Source: Streptomyces sp. f51 (GTDB lineage Bacteria; Actinomycetota; Actinomycetes; Streptomycetales; Streptomycetaceae). From it: 64,000 bases of DNA. Every line of letters begins with the position of its first letter. The stretch's first letter is position 1. Position numbers and translations under genes: made by a program. Positions 7,021-15,567 of the stretch are shown here, in pieces. The DNA lies in NCBI RefSeq assembly GCF_037940415.1, contig NZ_CP149798.1, positions 3,096,501 to 3,160,500 on the forward strand. Direction: 5' to 3'. A model generated the notes under the pieces. The model made no database searches. It worked only from the letters and a program-made list of their open reading frames with translations, and was not told the origin of the DNA.

Positions 7021-8565
7021 TCAGTGGGCGACGACCGGCACCTTCAGCTCGTCCTCCGCGCCCGCGTCCGAACCGACGACCGCGGAGGTGTCCGGACGGC
7101 CGGCGTTGATGAGGGTGAAGGCGATTGCCGCGGCGGCCACGAGCATGCCGACCGCGAACCAGATCGCGTTGCTGTAGCCGTGCACCATGCCCTCCGCCTG
7201 GACCAGCTGCTGCTGCGCCTTGGTACCGGCGCCCGCGATGTGGTCCTTGATGTACGCGGTGGTCGCGGAGGCCGCGATCGTGTTCAGCAGCGCCGTACCG
7301 ATCGCACCACCGACCTGCTGCGAGGTGTTGACCATCGCCGAGGCGACACCGGCGTCACGCGGCTCGATGCCGTACGTGGCCAGCGACATGGCGGGCATGA
7401 ACGCCGTACCCATGCCGAGACCGAGCAGCACCATCGCCGGCAGCACCAGGGTGGCGTACGACGAGCCGATCTCCAGCTGCGCCAGAAGCAGCATGCCGAC
7501 CGCGGCGACCAGGAAGCCGGGTCCCATCAGCAGCCGCGGCGCGACCCGGGTCATCAGCCGGGCACCGATCTGCGTGGAACCTGTGATCATGCCCGCGACC
7601 ATCGGCAGGAAGGCGAAGCCGGTCGAGATCGGCGAGTAGCCCTTCACGATCTGGAGGTAGTACGTGAGGAAGAGGAACGTGCCGAACATCGCGATGATCG
7701 CGAGACCGAGGGAGAGGTAGACGCCACCACGGTTGCGTTCCGTGACGACGCGCAGGGGCAGCAGCGGGGCCTTGACCTTGGACTCGGTGAGGACGAACGC
7801 GGCCAGCAGCACCGCCGACGCGACGAACAGGCCGACCGTCAGGGAGTCGCTCCAGCCGTTGGTCGCGGCGTGGGTGAAGCCGTAGACGAGGGAGACCAGA
7901 CCGAGGGTGGACAGGACCACGCCCGGGATGTCGAGCGGCGAACGGTTACGGCCGCCCTCGGGCTCACGGATGACGAAGTACGCGCCCGCGGCGGCGATGA
8001 TCGCGAACGGGATGTTGACGAAGAAGGTCCAGCGCCAGTTCAGGTACTCGGTGAGGACACCGCCGAGGATGAAGCCGATCGCGCCGCCGCCACCGGCGAT
8101 CGCGCCGTAGATGCCGAAGGCCTTGGCGCGCTCCTTGGCGTCGGTGAACATCACCGCGAGCAGCGAGAGCGCGGCGGGCGCCAGCAGCGCGCCGAACACA
8201 CCCTGAAGGGCACGGGCGCCGAACATCATCGCGCCGCTCTGCGCCGCTCCACCGAGGGCGGAGGCCAGCGCGAAGCCGACGAGGCCCACGACGAAGGCGC
8301 GCTTGCGACCCCAGAGGTCGGCGATACGGCCGCCGAACAGGAGCAGGCCGCCGAAGGCGAGGGCGTAGGCCGTGACGACCCACTGCCGGTTGCCGTCCGA
8401 GATGCCGAGGTCGTGCTGGGCGGAGGGCAGCGCGATGTTCACGATGGTGGCGTCGAGCACCACCATCAGCTGGGCCAGCGCGATGAAGGCGAGCGCCTTC
8501 CAGCGGTTGCTGTGCGCGTCGGACACCGGGTCCTGAACTGCTGTGGACGTGCCTGTTTCAGACAT
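7021..8565 (-). CDS. MFS drug exporter, DHA2 (EmrB/QacA) family
   Basis: 514 residues from ATG at 8565; a GTG four codons earlier (8577) is an alternative, but GGAG fits the ATG better. It is a 14-segment inner-membrane proton antiporter. Signatures are MVVLDATIVNIALPSAQ in TM1, motif A GGRIADLWGRKRAF, and the glycine-rich GAIAGGGGAIGFILGG in TM5. It lies 161-173 bp downstream of a TetR gene on the same strand, probably in one operon. The paired TetR operators upstream then imply substrate-induced efflux. It is a different subfamily from the exporter at 386-1999. Confidence 0.9.
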   Translation of the reverse strand: MSETGTSTAVQDPVSDAHSNRWKALAFIALAQLMVVLDATIVNIALPSAQHDLGISDGNRQWVVTAYALAFGGLLLFGGRIADLWGRKRAFVVGLVGFALASALGGAAQSGAMMFGARALQGVFGALLAPAALSLLAVMFTDAKERAKAFGIYGAIAGGGGAIGFILGGVLTEYLNWRWTFFVNIPFAIIAAAGAYFVIREPEGGRNRSPLDIPGVVLSTLGLVSLVYGFTHAATNGWSDSLTVGLFVASAVLLAAFVLTESKVKAPLLPLRVVTERNRGGVYLSLGLAIIAMFGTFLFLTYYLQIVKGYSPISTGFAFLPMVAGMITGSTQIGARLMTRVAPRLLMGPGFLVAAVGMLLLAQLEIGSSYATLVLPAMVLLGLGMGTAFMPAMSLATYGIEPRDAGVASAMVNTSQQVGGAIGTALLNTIAASATTAYIKDHIAGAGTKAQQQLVQAEGMVHGYSNAIWFAVGMLVAAAAIAFTLINAGRPDTSAVVGSDAGAEDELKVPVVAH

Positions 8566-8738
8566 GGGGATACCCACTCCGGGACTTCGTGGCGAAAAAT
8601 TGAAAGGAAAGGGGACGGCTCGTCGACGGTGACGGCCGGGGAGCGGCTCGGCAGGCCCCGTCCCTGATGACGGGCGCGCCTCACACGCGATGGGTTCGAG
8701 TCGTGACGGCTGTGCGGGCTAGGTGAGCTGTACGGCGG

Positions 8739-9383
8739 TCACACTCGTCGCAGTGCCTCCAAGTCGGCTGCCACTCCCGGCAGTTCGGATCGGGCCGGGG
8801 CCCGCATGCCGTCCAGGAACAGCTGGAGATGACGGTGGACGAAACGGTCGATGCCCTGGCACGCGGTGCCCGGCAGCGGCCTGGTGAGCTGACTGACGGC
8901 GATCATGAGGTCGCCCAGCTCGACATCGGGGCGCAGCTGTCCGGCCTCGCGGGCGCGGGCCATCAACTGCTGTATCAGTACGGTGATCCGGTCGCGCGCG
9001 GCGACCAGGTCGGGGTGGTTCTGGTCGAAGTTCTCGGAGAGCATCGGGCACAGGGCGCCGATCCGCTCGTCGGCGGCGAAGTGCACGAAGCCGCTCAGCG
9101 CCTCGAACGCGTCGCCGTCCACGGCGAGCGCCTCCTCGACCCACTCCGAGGTGCGGTCCATGACCGAGCACACGACCTCACGGGCGAGGGCGTCACGGTC
9201 GGGGAAGTTGCGGTACACCGTGGCGTTGCCGACACCGGCCCGGCGGGCGATCTCGTCGAACGGCACGTCGGCGCCGAACTCGACGAACATCTCGCGGGCG
9301 GCGGCGACGATCCGCTCCCTGTTGCGCAGGGCGTCGGCGCGCGGCCGGGCCACTCGGCGCTGCACGGGGGTGGCGGTCTCCAC
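8739..9383 (-). CDS. TetR-family repressor of the downstream exporter
   Basis: 214 residues from GTG at 9383. The N-terminal TetR HTH is intact: RIVAAAREMFVEFGADVPFDEIARRAGVGNATVYRNFPDR, where the VGNATVYRNFP recognition helix is canonical. The variable C-terminal ligand domain has HFAADERIGALCPMLSENF. It is the first gene of a minus-strand pair with the exporter at 7021-8565. Two identical dyads upstream (9423-9439, 9463-9479) are the obvious autoregulatory operator. The inducer is unknown. Confidence 0.9.
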   Translation of the reverse strand: METATPVQRRVARPRADALRNRERIVAAAREMFVEFGADVPFDEIARRAGVGNATVYRNFPDRDALAREVVCSVMDRTSEWVEEALAVDGDAFEALSGFVHFAADERIGALCPMLSENFDQNHPDLVAARDRITVLIQQLMARAREAGQLRPDVELGDLMIAVSQLTRPLPGTACQGIDRFVHRHLQLFLDGMRAPARSELPGVAADLEALRRV

Positions 9384-9422
9384 GGCGTACTCCTCGTAGT
9401 GTCTCGAAGCCTTGGTGCGATC

Positions 9423-9479
9423 CGGGGATTCGGTCCCCGTTTCGCTCGGACGTATGGCTAAACGGGGAAACGATCCCCG
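9423..9479. promoter_or_regulatory. Paired TetR operators CGGGG-N7-CCCCG
   Basis: Two dyads with identical arms and spacing: CGGGG 9423-9427 / CCCCG 9435-9439 and CGGGG 9463-9467 / CCCCG 9475-9479, centres 40 bp apart. When one is reversed, the flanks also agree (AAACGGGG...CCCCGG). They lie 40-96 bp upstream of the TetR start, the expected place for autorepression. Confidence 0.78.
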
Positions 9480-9660
9480 GTTATTTCCCTGATCCGGAAC
9501 TAATGAGTGTGACCTGCGTCACACGCATTTCTTCCGCTTCAGCCGCCCGTCTCCCCTGCCCCTTCCGCCTCGCCTTTCACCGTTCTCACATCCCCTCGCC
9601 TGCCCCCCCTCCCTCCCCCCTTGCTCGCCGCTCCTCCCCTCCTTCCGCGCCCCCTCCGGG

Positions 9661-9684
9661 GGATGAACCCGATCGGGCTCATCC
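9661..9684. promoter_or_regulatory. 24-bp palindrome upstream of the M6 protease
   Basis: GGATGA...TCATCC dyad with core CCCGATCGGG and one mismatched pair, centred about 100 bp before the protease start. It may be an operator. The rest of 9384-9771 is C-rich with no gene. Confidence 0.4.
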
Positions 9685-9771
9685 AGCGCGCGCCCGGCGC
9701 GTCGGCGACACAGGGTGATCGAAAGGGTGCAGTCGGACACCGGTGGCTGCCGTGGAGCGAAGGGCCCCTGC

Positions 9772-11046
9772 ATGCAGCCGTCCAGCCGCCGCATACGCCC
9801 GCGCCGTGTGGCCGCGCTGGCCACGGTGACCGTTCTGACGCTGGCGGTCAGCACCTCCGCCGGCACCGGACATCTGACGGCCGGCTCCGCCACGGCGGGC
9901 TCCACGGCGCTGGCCCGCTCCACGGGGCTCGGCCCCTGCATGATCAGCGGCCCGTCGGGCGTCCAGATGGGCGAGGGGATCCCGACCGCCCCCGGATACG
10001 CCCGCTCCACCGGCACGCTCCGGGCCCTGACGCTGATGGTCGACTTCTCCGACGCGCCCGGCAAGGGCAGCGCCCTCGACCGCTACGACGAGTTCTTCCC
10101 CAAGACACAGAACTGGTTCCGCACCGCGTCCTACGGCCGTCTCGACTACCGCCCCGAGGCCCCCGTCCGGCACTGGCTGCGGATGCCCAAGCCCTTCAAG
10201 GCGTACGGGATAGAGCGCGGCGCGCCCTTCGACCCCGGGTACCGGGAACTCGTCCAGGACATCGTGGCCACCGCCGATCCCGAGGTCGACTTCCGGTCGT
10301 ACGACATCCTGAACGTGCTGGTCACACCGAACGCCGGGCCCTCCGCGCTGGACACCGTGCTGTCCGTGACCTTCGCCGGCAACACCGAGGCGCCGGTGGC
10401 CGACGGCGTCCCCGTCGCCAACGCGTCCTTCGTCTACAGCCGCCAGGACGACGGCTCGGGCTCCTACGCCGACACCGGCTACCGCGTCCTGCCCCACGAG
10501 AACGGTCACACCTTCGGCCTGCCCGACCTCTACACCCAGGACGGCGGCGGCGCGGTCGGGCACTGGGACATCATGAGCGAGGACTGGGGCGCCGACAACG
10601 ACCTGCTCGGCTGGCACAAGTGGAAGCTCGGCTGGCTCGACGCCTCCCAGGTCGGCTGCGCGACGGCGCGCGGCACCGGCGAGTACACCCTGACGCCGAT
10701 GGCCCGGCGGGGCGGCGCCAAGCTGGTCGTCATACCCGTCGGCCCCCGCAGCGGGTACGTGCTCGAACTCCGTACCCGCGCGGGCAACGACTCCGCCGTC
10801 TGCCGTCCCGGCATCCTGGTCTACAAGGTCGACGCGGACGTGGACACCGGGAACGGGCCCATCACGGTGTACGACTCCCACCCCGACAGCGGCGGATGCA
10901 CCCGGTCGCCCAACGTCCAGGCGGAACTCTCCGACGCCCCCTTCTCGCCCGGTGAGACCTTCAAGGCCGGCAGGGCGGGCATCACCGTCCAGGTCGCGTC
11001 GGCGGACTCCGCCGGGAACTACCGGGTGTACGTGACCCGCCGCTGA
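9772..11046 (+). CDS. Secreted M6-family zinc metalloprotease
   Basis: 424 residues. The N terminus is a Sec signal peptide (RRIRPRRVAALATVTVLTLAVSTSA), so the protein is exported. HENGHTFGLPDL at about 242-253 is the HExxH-x-x-G-x-x-D zinc site of M6 peptidases (immune inhibitor A-like). The GHWDIMSEDWG Met-turn follows at the proper distance. The C-terminal half looks like the beta-rich domain of the family. ATG at 9772 follows AAGGG; an in-frame start at 9715 would put a poorly coding stretch before the signal. It stands alone between an operator region and a regulator gene. It is probably a nutrient or surface protease. Confidence 0.85.
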   Translation: MQPSSRRIRPRRVAALATVTVLTLAVSTSAGTGHLTAGSATAGSTALARSTGLGPCMISGPSGVQMGEGIPTAPGYARSTGTLRALTLMVDFSDAPGKGSALDRYDEFFPKTQNWFRTASYGRLDYRPEAPVRHWLRMPKPFKAYGIERGAPFDPGYRELVQDIVATADPEVDFRSYDILNVLVTPNAGPSALDTVLSVTFAGNTEAPVADGVPVANASFVYSRQDDGSGSYADTGYRVLPHENGHTFGLPDLYTQDGGGAVGHWDIMSEDWGADNDLLGWHKWKLGWLDASQVGCATARGTGEYTLTPMARRGGAKLVVIPVGPRSGYVLELRTRAGNDSAVCRPGILVYKVDADVDTGNGPITVYDSHPDSGGCTRSPNVQAELSDAPFSPGETFKAGRAGITVQVASADSAGNYRVYVTRR

Positions 11047-11164
11047 CCACAGGGCGAGCCGCGGAGGAGCGTGCCGGGCCGGACCGATGCCCAAAGGCGC
11101 CCGACCTGCTCGGGAGGGCGGCCGGCACTACCGTGGCTCTTCCGAGAGCCCCATCGGAGAGCCC

Positions 11165-13120
11165 ATGTCTTCCAGCCCCCTGCCATCGAGTTCCGGGCCG
11201 TCGAGCCCCAGGCCGTCGGGCCCCGCGCTGTCCGGGGTGTCCGGCACCGGCACGGGCCCCACGGCCGTCCGGCCCACGGCTGCCGGGTCCGGCGCGGCAC
11301 GGTCCGCCGCGGCTCATTCCGCCACCGCCGGGTCCGAGGTGCCCGACGAGGCGGTCACACCGCTGATCCGCGGGATCGCGGTGCTGCGGAGGCTGACCGA
11401 GGCGGACGGGGCGGCCGGCCTCAGCGGACTCGAACGGGCCACCGGGCTGACGCGGTCCGCCGTCGACCGGATCACCGCGACCCTGGCGCGCATGGGATAC
11501 GTACGCCTCGACGGCCGGGACGCCGTCCTGGCCCCGCGTCTGATGGAGCTCGGCAACGCCTACCTCGCCGCACTCCGGCTCCCCCGCGTCCTGGACCCGC
11601 ACGCCGACGCCCTCGCCGACGAACTCGACGAGTCGGTGTCCCTCGCCGTCCGCGACCGGGACGGCATCCGCTTCATCCATCAGGCGACCCGGCGCCGCGC
11701 CATGTCCCTGAGCTTCCGCATCGGCGACCTGCTTCCCGCCGAACGCACCGCGCCAGGAGCCCTGTTCGCGTCCGAGTGGACGGAGGAGGAGTGGACGCGC
11801 TGGCGCGAGCGGCGCGCGGCCGATCCGGAGGACCGCGGCTTCCCGGCCGTACCGGCACGGAGCCGGCCGTACGGGGCGAGGTCCGACGACTCGGCCTTCC
11901 CGGCCGCCCAACGCCCCACCGTCGGCAACGACTTCGAGCAGCGCGCGGCCGAAGCGGGCCGTGCGGGCTGGGCGTTGGACGACCAGCTGATCGAACCGGG
12001 CCTCGTCGCCGTCTCGATGCCCGTACGGGAGGCGGGGCGGATCGCCTGTGTGGTGAACGTGGTCAGCCATACGAGCCGGCACGACGCGGCCGGACTGCGG
12101 AACGTACTGCTGCCGCGCCTGCGGGCGGCGGTGGCGGAGATGGAACGGGCACTGGAGAGGGACGCGCTGGAGGCGCGGGGTGCCCCGGACGGAGCGGTCG
12201 CGCTGGACGCACCGGACGCGCGGGGTCTGGGGGTGGCGTCCGGGCGGTCGGGAATCCCGGCGAACCCGGGGTCCGTGAGGACCGCGACCACCCCCTCCGG
12301 GCTCGCCGACTGGTCCGGCGCCTCCGAGCAGGAGCTGGGGCGGGAGTTCGTCGAGTCGCTGGCGCGGGGCCTGACCGTGATCACGGCCTTCGGCGAGGGC
12401 CGCGGTGAACTGAGCCTCACGGCCGTCGCCCGGGCGACCGGACTCGACCGCGCGACCGCTCACCGCGCCCTGACCACCCTGGAACACCTCGGATACGTCA
12501 CCACGCACGACGAGGTCTTCCGCCTCACCCCCCGTGTCCTGGGGCTCGGCTTCCCGCCACTCTCGCGGGTCTCGCTCCCCGAGATCGCGGCCCCGTATCT
12601 GGCCGAGCTCTCGCAGCGGCTGCACGACTCGGTGTCGCTCGCCGTGCCGGTGGGCGACGCGATCCAGTACACCGGGCACGTCTCGACCCGCGGCGTCCTG
12701 AGCGTCCACGTCACCGTCGGCACCCGGGTGCCCGCGTACGCCACTTCGCTGGGCCGGGCGATCCTGGCCGATCTTCCGGAGGCCCGCGCACTGGAGGCGC
12801 TGACGGGTGGCGCCGCGGACACGGATTCCCGGGCGGCCGCCATGACCCCGGAGCGGTTCAGGGCCGAACTGGACCGGGTGCGGGAGACCGGATACGCGCT
12901 GGTCGAGGGAGAGTTGGAACAGGGGCTGCGGTCCATCGCGGTCCCCCTGCGCGACCGGGACGGACGGACCGTGGCCGCGGTGAACGTCGCCATGCACAAC
13001 AGCCGCCGCACGGCGGAGGCCTGCGTCGACGACGTCCTGCCCGAACTCCGCGCGACGGCGGCCCGTATCGAGGCGGATCTGCGGACCGCAGGCCGCTTCC
13101 TCCGGGTACGGCCGACCTGA
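11165..13120 (+). CDS. Tandem IclR-family regulator (two complete IclR units in one chain)
   Basis: 651 residues. A Ser/Pro/Ala-rich head of about 55 residues precedes unit 1: HTH (LSGLERATGLTRSAVDRITATLARMGY) and an effector domain with SFRIGDLLPAERTAPGALF. After a linker, unit 2 starts near residue 380: LSLTAVARATGLDRATAHRAL, then VHVTVGTRVPAYATSLGRAIL and EGELEQGLRSIAVPLRDRDG. IclR proteins are usually about 260 residues, so this is a covalent dimer-like fusion of the kind seen in actinobacterial aromatic-acid regulators. No catabolic genes adjoin, so the target is unclear. ATG at 11165 follows GGAG at 5-base spacing. Confidence 0.85.
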   Translation: MSSSPLPSSSGPSSPRPSGPALSGVSGTGTGPTAVRPTAAGSGAARSAAAHSATAGSEVPDEAVTPLIRGIAVLRRLTEADGAAGLSGLERATGLTRSAVDRITATLARMGYVRLDGRDAVLAPRLMELGNAYLAALRLPRVLDPHADALADELDESVSLAVRDRDGIRFIHQATRRRAMSLSFRIGDLLPAERTAPGALFASEWTEEEWTRWRERRAADPEDRGFPAVPARSRPYGARSDDSAFPAAQRPTVGNDFEQRAAEAGRAGWALDDQLIEPGLVAVSMPVREAGRIACVVNVVSHTSRHDAAGLRNVLLPRLRAAVAEMERALERDALEARGAPDGAVALDAPDARGLGVASGRSGIPANPGSVRTATTPSGLADWSGASEQELGREFVESLARGLTVITAFGEGRGELSLTAVARATGLDRATAHRALTTLEHLGYVTTHDEVFRLTPRVLGLGFPPLSRVSLPEIAAPYLAELSQRLHDSVSLAVPVGDAIQYTGHVSTRGVLSVHVTVGTRVPAYATSLGRAILADLPEARALEALTGGAADTDSRAAAMTPERFRAELDRVRETGYALVEGELEQGLRSIAVPLRDRDGRTVAAVNVAMHNSRRTAEACVDDVLPELRATAARIEADLRTAGRFLRVRPT

Positions 13121-13206
13121 TCCGGCGCCCGAGACTCTTCAACAGACAATGAAATCAGGGGAGTTACCACAGTGGCGTGAAGATGATCTGCGCGACCGGG
13201 GCCCCG

Positions 13207-13236
13207 TTGACAGATCCAAAACCAGGTTCCTAGCGT
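13207..13236 (+). promoter_or_regulatory. Promoter with internal operator for the TetR gene
   Basis: TTGACA (13207-13212), 18 bases, TAGCGT (13231-13236). A small dyad AACC-A-GGTT (13220-13228) sits between the two boxes, the classic repressor position. Transcription would start near 13243. Confidence 0.65.
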
Positions 13237-13293
13237 CGCTTGCGGCAGGACAAACGGCAGCCGAACGACAAGGAGCGTCCGGGTGGTCTCGTC

Positions 13294-13911
13294 GTGGTGA
13301 GGCAGGAGAGGTCCGAGCGAACCAGGCGCAACCTGATCCGGGCCGCCTCGGCGGTGTTCGACCGGTCCGGCTACGAACGGGCCACCCTGTCCGCGATCAG
13401 CGCACGCGCCCAGGTCACCAAGGGGGCCCTGTTCTTCCACTTCGCGGCCAAGTCCGACCTCGCCCGCGCCGTCCAGGCGGAGGCCTGCGCCGTGTCGGGC
13501 GACGCGCTCGTGAAGCTGACGCGGCTGGAGGCTCCGGCCTTCGAGATAGCCACCGCCATGGCCCACACGCTCGTCAGTCTTCTGGAGACCGACACGACCG
13601 TCCGCGCGGGGGCGCGTCTGGCCCAGGAGATCAGGACCCCGGACGATCCGTCACTCCACTGCCACCGCAACTGGCTCGGCGCCCTGAACGCGATCCTGGC
13701 CCGGGCCCGCGACGACGGCTCGCTGCTCCCCGGTGTCGATGTCGGCACGGCGGCCGCGCTGATGCTGTCGATGATCACGGGCACGACCGCCCTGCCCCGC
13801 ACCACCCCGGCAACCCCCCGCCGGCCCTCCCCCCAGCAGTCCGGCGACCTGTGGCTGACCCGCATGCTCCACCTGACCCGCCCGTCCCTCTCGAACCTCC
13901 CCGCCGGCTGA
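13294..13911 (+). CDS. TetR regulator resembling gamma-butyrolactone receptors
   Basis: About 205 residues. The N terminus RQERSERTRRNLIRAASAVFDRSGYERATLSAISARAQVTKGALFFHFAAK follows the ScbR/ArpA pattern, above all VTKGALFFHF in the recognition helix. The C-terminal domain is diverged. It could be a pseudo-receptor that senses a hormone or an antibiotic, but no butyrolactone synthase (AfsA-type) is in the window. The start is uncertain: GTG at 13294 or 13297 lies downstream of the promoter, whereas an earlier TTG at 13240 lies at the predicted transcription start. AAGGAG at 13270-13275 is rather far from either GTG. Confidence 0.75.
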   Translation: MVRQERSERTRRNLIRAASAVFDRSGYERATLSAISARAQVTKGALFFHFAAKSDLARAVQAEACAVSGDALVKLTRLEAPAFEIATAMAHTLVSLLETDTTVRAGARLAQEIRTPDDPSLHCHRNWLGALNAILARARDDGSLLPGVDVGTAAALMLSMITGTTALPRTTPATPRRPSPQQSGDLWLTRMLHLTRPSLSNLPAG

Positions 13912-14000
13912 CGCCCCCGCGCCCCACCTGCCCAAACGGGAACCTTCCCAGCCCCCACCCGGGATCCGCTAGGCTAGCTACCGGATCGCACACGATCCAC

Positions 14001-14076
14001 GCCTTCGTAGCTCAGGGGATAGAGCACCGCTCTCCTAAAGCGGGTGTCGCAGGTTCGAATCCTGCCGGGGGCACCA
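14001..14076 (+). tRNA. tRNA-Arg(CCT)
   Basis: A full cloverleaf can be drawn. The acceptor GCCTTCG pairs with CGGGGGC (two G-T pairs). The anticodon stem CCGCT/AGCGG holds loop CTCCTAA with anticodon CCT at 14034-14036. The T arm is AGGTTCGAATCCT. Discriminator A is at 14073 and an encoded CCA at 14074-14076. Its 3' half (14039-14074) recurs at 16731-16766, so it served as attachment site for an integrated element. Confidence 0.95.
14039..14074 (+). repeat. Attachment-site copy 1, inside tRNA-Arg
   Basis: 36 bp from the 3' side of the anticodon stem to the CCA end, matched by 16731-16766 with 34 of 36 bases identical (first 21 identical). This is the usual extent of a tRNA-directed integration core. 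Copy 1 keeps the functional tRNA intact. Confidence 0.85.
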
Positions 14077-14077
14077 G

Positions 14078-14117
14078 GGCAAAGGCCCCGGACCGATCAT
14101 GGTCCGGGGCCTTTGCC
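14078..14117. terminator. Hairpin terminator after tRNA-Arg
   Basis: Perfect 17-bp stem, arms 14078-14094 and 14101-14117, 6-base loop, one base after the encoded CCA. Confidence 0.88.
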
Positions 14118-14161
14118 AACTGGTTCCGACATCAACGGGGACGGGACGGAGCGCATCCGGC

Positions 14162-14668
14162 GTGACAAGAGATGAGGCCCTCGACCGGTTGAGGCAACTG
14201 GTGCGAGCTCGGGCATTCGGACACCACGTCGGCTCGGACCGCCTCATCCAGGCCGGCCTCGACGCTCTTCTTGCCGACGTCGATGCCCCGTCGCTTGCCC
14301 TTCTCGCCGGCCTGGGCCGTCGTGAGGAGCACGAGGCACGGGAGCTGTTCGATCACGTCGTGGACGAGCTGGGGCTGGGATTCGAGGTGCCGGCGGACCC
14401 GGTCGCCGCAAGGTGGGCCTTGGCCCATTGGCTGGCCGCTCAGATCGTCGACGGCTCCCTGGACCCGGCGACCGGTGCCAACCTCATATGGGTCGAAGCG
14501 GCGTCAGAACTCGGCTATCCCGATCGCCTGCAACCGATCGTCCACTGTGCCAGTGAGCTGGACGACTGGAACACCGATTGGAGCACTCCGCTGGAGCAGC
14601 TCAAGGAAGAAGTCGTGGTCGCCGCCCGCGCGCTCATCGAAAGCGGCGGACCCGAGTCCGCTCTCTGA
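14162..14668 (+). CDS. Hypothetical protein on the tRNA-Arg island
   Basis: 168 residues from GTG at 14162; the frame is open from 14099, but that part is the tRNA terminator. I do not recognise a named family. It is acidic and helical, with LIWVEAASELGYPDRLQPIVHCASELDDWN in the middle and a C-terminal EEVVVAARALIESG helix. There is no signal peptide, so it should be cytoplasmic. Its codon usage is less GC-biased than the core genes. A strong hairpin follows 4 bases after the stop. It is a likely passenger gene of the element. Confidence 0.65.
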   Translation: MTRDEALDRLRQLVRARAFGHHVGSDRLIQAGLDALLADVDAPSLALLAGLGRREEHEARELFDHVVDELGLGFEVPADPVAARWALAHWLAAQIVDGSLDPATGANLIWVEAASELGYPDRLQPIVHCASELDDWNTDWSTPLEQLKEEVVVAARALIESGGPESAL

Positions 14669-14672
14669 GGAC

Positions 14673-14710
14673 CGCGGAGCCCCAGGACTGTCACGTCCTG
14701 GGGCTCCGCG
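14673..14710. terminator. Hairpin terminator
   Basis: Perfect 16-bp stem, arms 14673-14688 and 14695-14710, 6-base loop, after the island hypothetical gene. Confidence 0.85.
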
Positions 14711-14731
14711 TCTTGGACAGAGGGGAACGTC

Positions 14732-14890
14732 GTTGGACACGCCCGTAGTTGTGCTGATCTGCGCGTGCCCCAGGATCTCCCTCACGACGCGGGGCGCGAC
14801 TCCGGCCGCCGTGAGAAGAGTGGCCGTGCCGTGCCGCGCGTCATGCAGCCGGATCACGCGAAGGCCAGCGGACTCGGCGACGACGGCTCT
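14732..14890 (-). pseudogene. Tyrosine recombinase (integrase) C-terminal fragment
   Basis: About 50 residues in one frame read AESAGLRVIRLHDARHGTAT and continue with LLTAAGVAPRVVREILGHAQ, then ISTTTG. This is the HxxR box and LGHxxIxxT region of phage-type integrases. The N-terminal domains, the first Arg and the final Tyr are absent, and the frame runs on into unrelated sequence. The fragment's start abuts the next lipoprotein gene. It can no longer catalyse recombination and explains why the element is trapped. Confidence 0.85.
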
Positions 14891-15362
14891 ACTCGCCCGT
14901 GCCGCTCTTGCCGGAAGCGGGCTGGGTCTGCCGGAAGATTTCTGCTCCGAACCTTTGCCAATCAACGGTCATGGAATCCCGTGACAGCCCGTACACCCGC
15001 CCTACAGTCCGGTCGGTGTTGCCGTCATCGCACTTGAGCCTGATGACGTACAGCCCGTCTTCTTTGGAGGCTCTGCCTCGACAGTGGTGTTTGCCGAGCA
15101 GTTCTACATGCTGGCCATCGACGAGGAGTCTGGCGAAGCTCCCGGCACTGAGATAGACCCAATTGCCGGTGAGCGGCGGATCGGCTTCATCGTTGGCGGC
15201 CTGGGTGCCGGGCGTGCCGGCCAGGCTGTCAGGGCTTGCCGTCGCCGTCGACGTAGGTCTCGAAGGGGGCTTCGCTTCCTCGGACTTTGTACCGCCGCAT
15301 CCGCATATGGCGACGGCTGCCGTCAAGACCATCCCGGCAACCTTGTGCACCCGCTTGATCAC
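14889..15362 (-). CDS. Putative lipoprotein on the tRNA-Arg island
   Basis: 157 residues. The signal peptide MIKRVHKVAGMVLTAAVAICGC ends in a lipobox-like ICGC, followed by a Ser/Thr/Pro/Ala-rich spacer. The mature domain starts LTGNWVYLSAGSFARLLVDG. It contains two cysteines (HHCRGRAS, LKCDDGN) that could form a disulfide outside the membrane, and ends in MTVDWQRFGAEIFRQTQP. I do not recognise the fold; small beta-rich lipoproteins of this kind are common on Streptomyces islands. It is divergent from the second lipoprotein at 15568 with 205 bp between. Confidence 0.7.
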   Translation of the reverse strand: MIKRVHKVAGMVLTAAVAICGCGGTKSEEAKPPSRPTSTATASPDSLAGTPGTQAANDEADPPLTGNWVYLSAGSFARLLVDGQHVELLGKHHCRGRASKEDGLYVIRLKCDDGNTDRTVGRVYGLSRDSMTVDWQRFGAEIFRQTQPASGKSGTGE

Positions 15363-15567
15363 GTCATCCCCTCGAAAGACCAGCCCAGACTCGCCGGGAG
15401 CCTACGGGGCCGTGATCACTCGGTCCATGGCGGCTCCGGCCCCAAAGCCGTCCGCCGACCTCACGTGGTGTCCCCGGGTGATCCGCAGCGGCTGGACGGA
15501 ATGTTCCGTGACGCTTGTCTCGTACTTGACGATCTCAGCCCGTTGACCAGCGGTTTACGATCTCGGA

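Noticed and set aside
13240..13293. TTG start for the butyrolactone-receptor-like TetR gene
   Set aside because: The predicted transcription start is at about 13243, so this codon would not be on the message.
14035..14247. Small minus-strand peptide containing PRQDSNLRHP
   Set aside because: This is the well-known false translation of the antisense strand of a tRNA 3' half.
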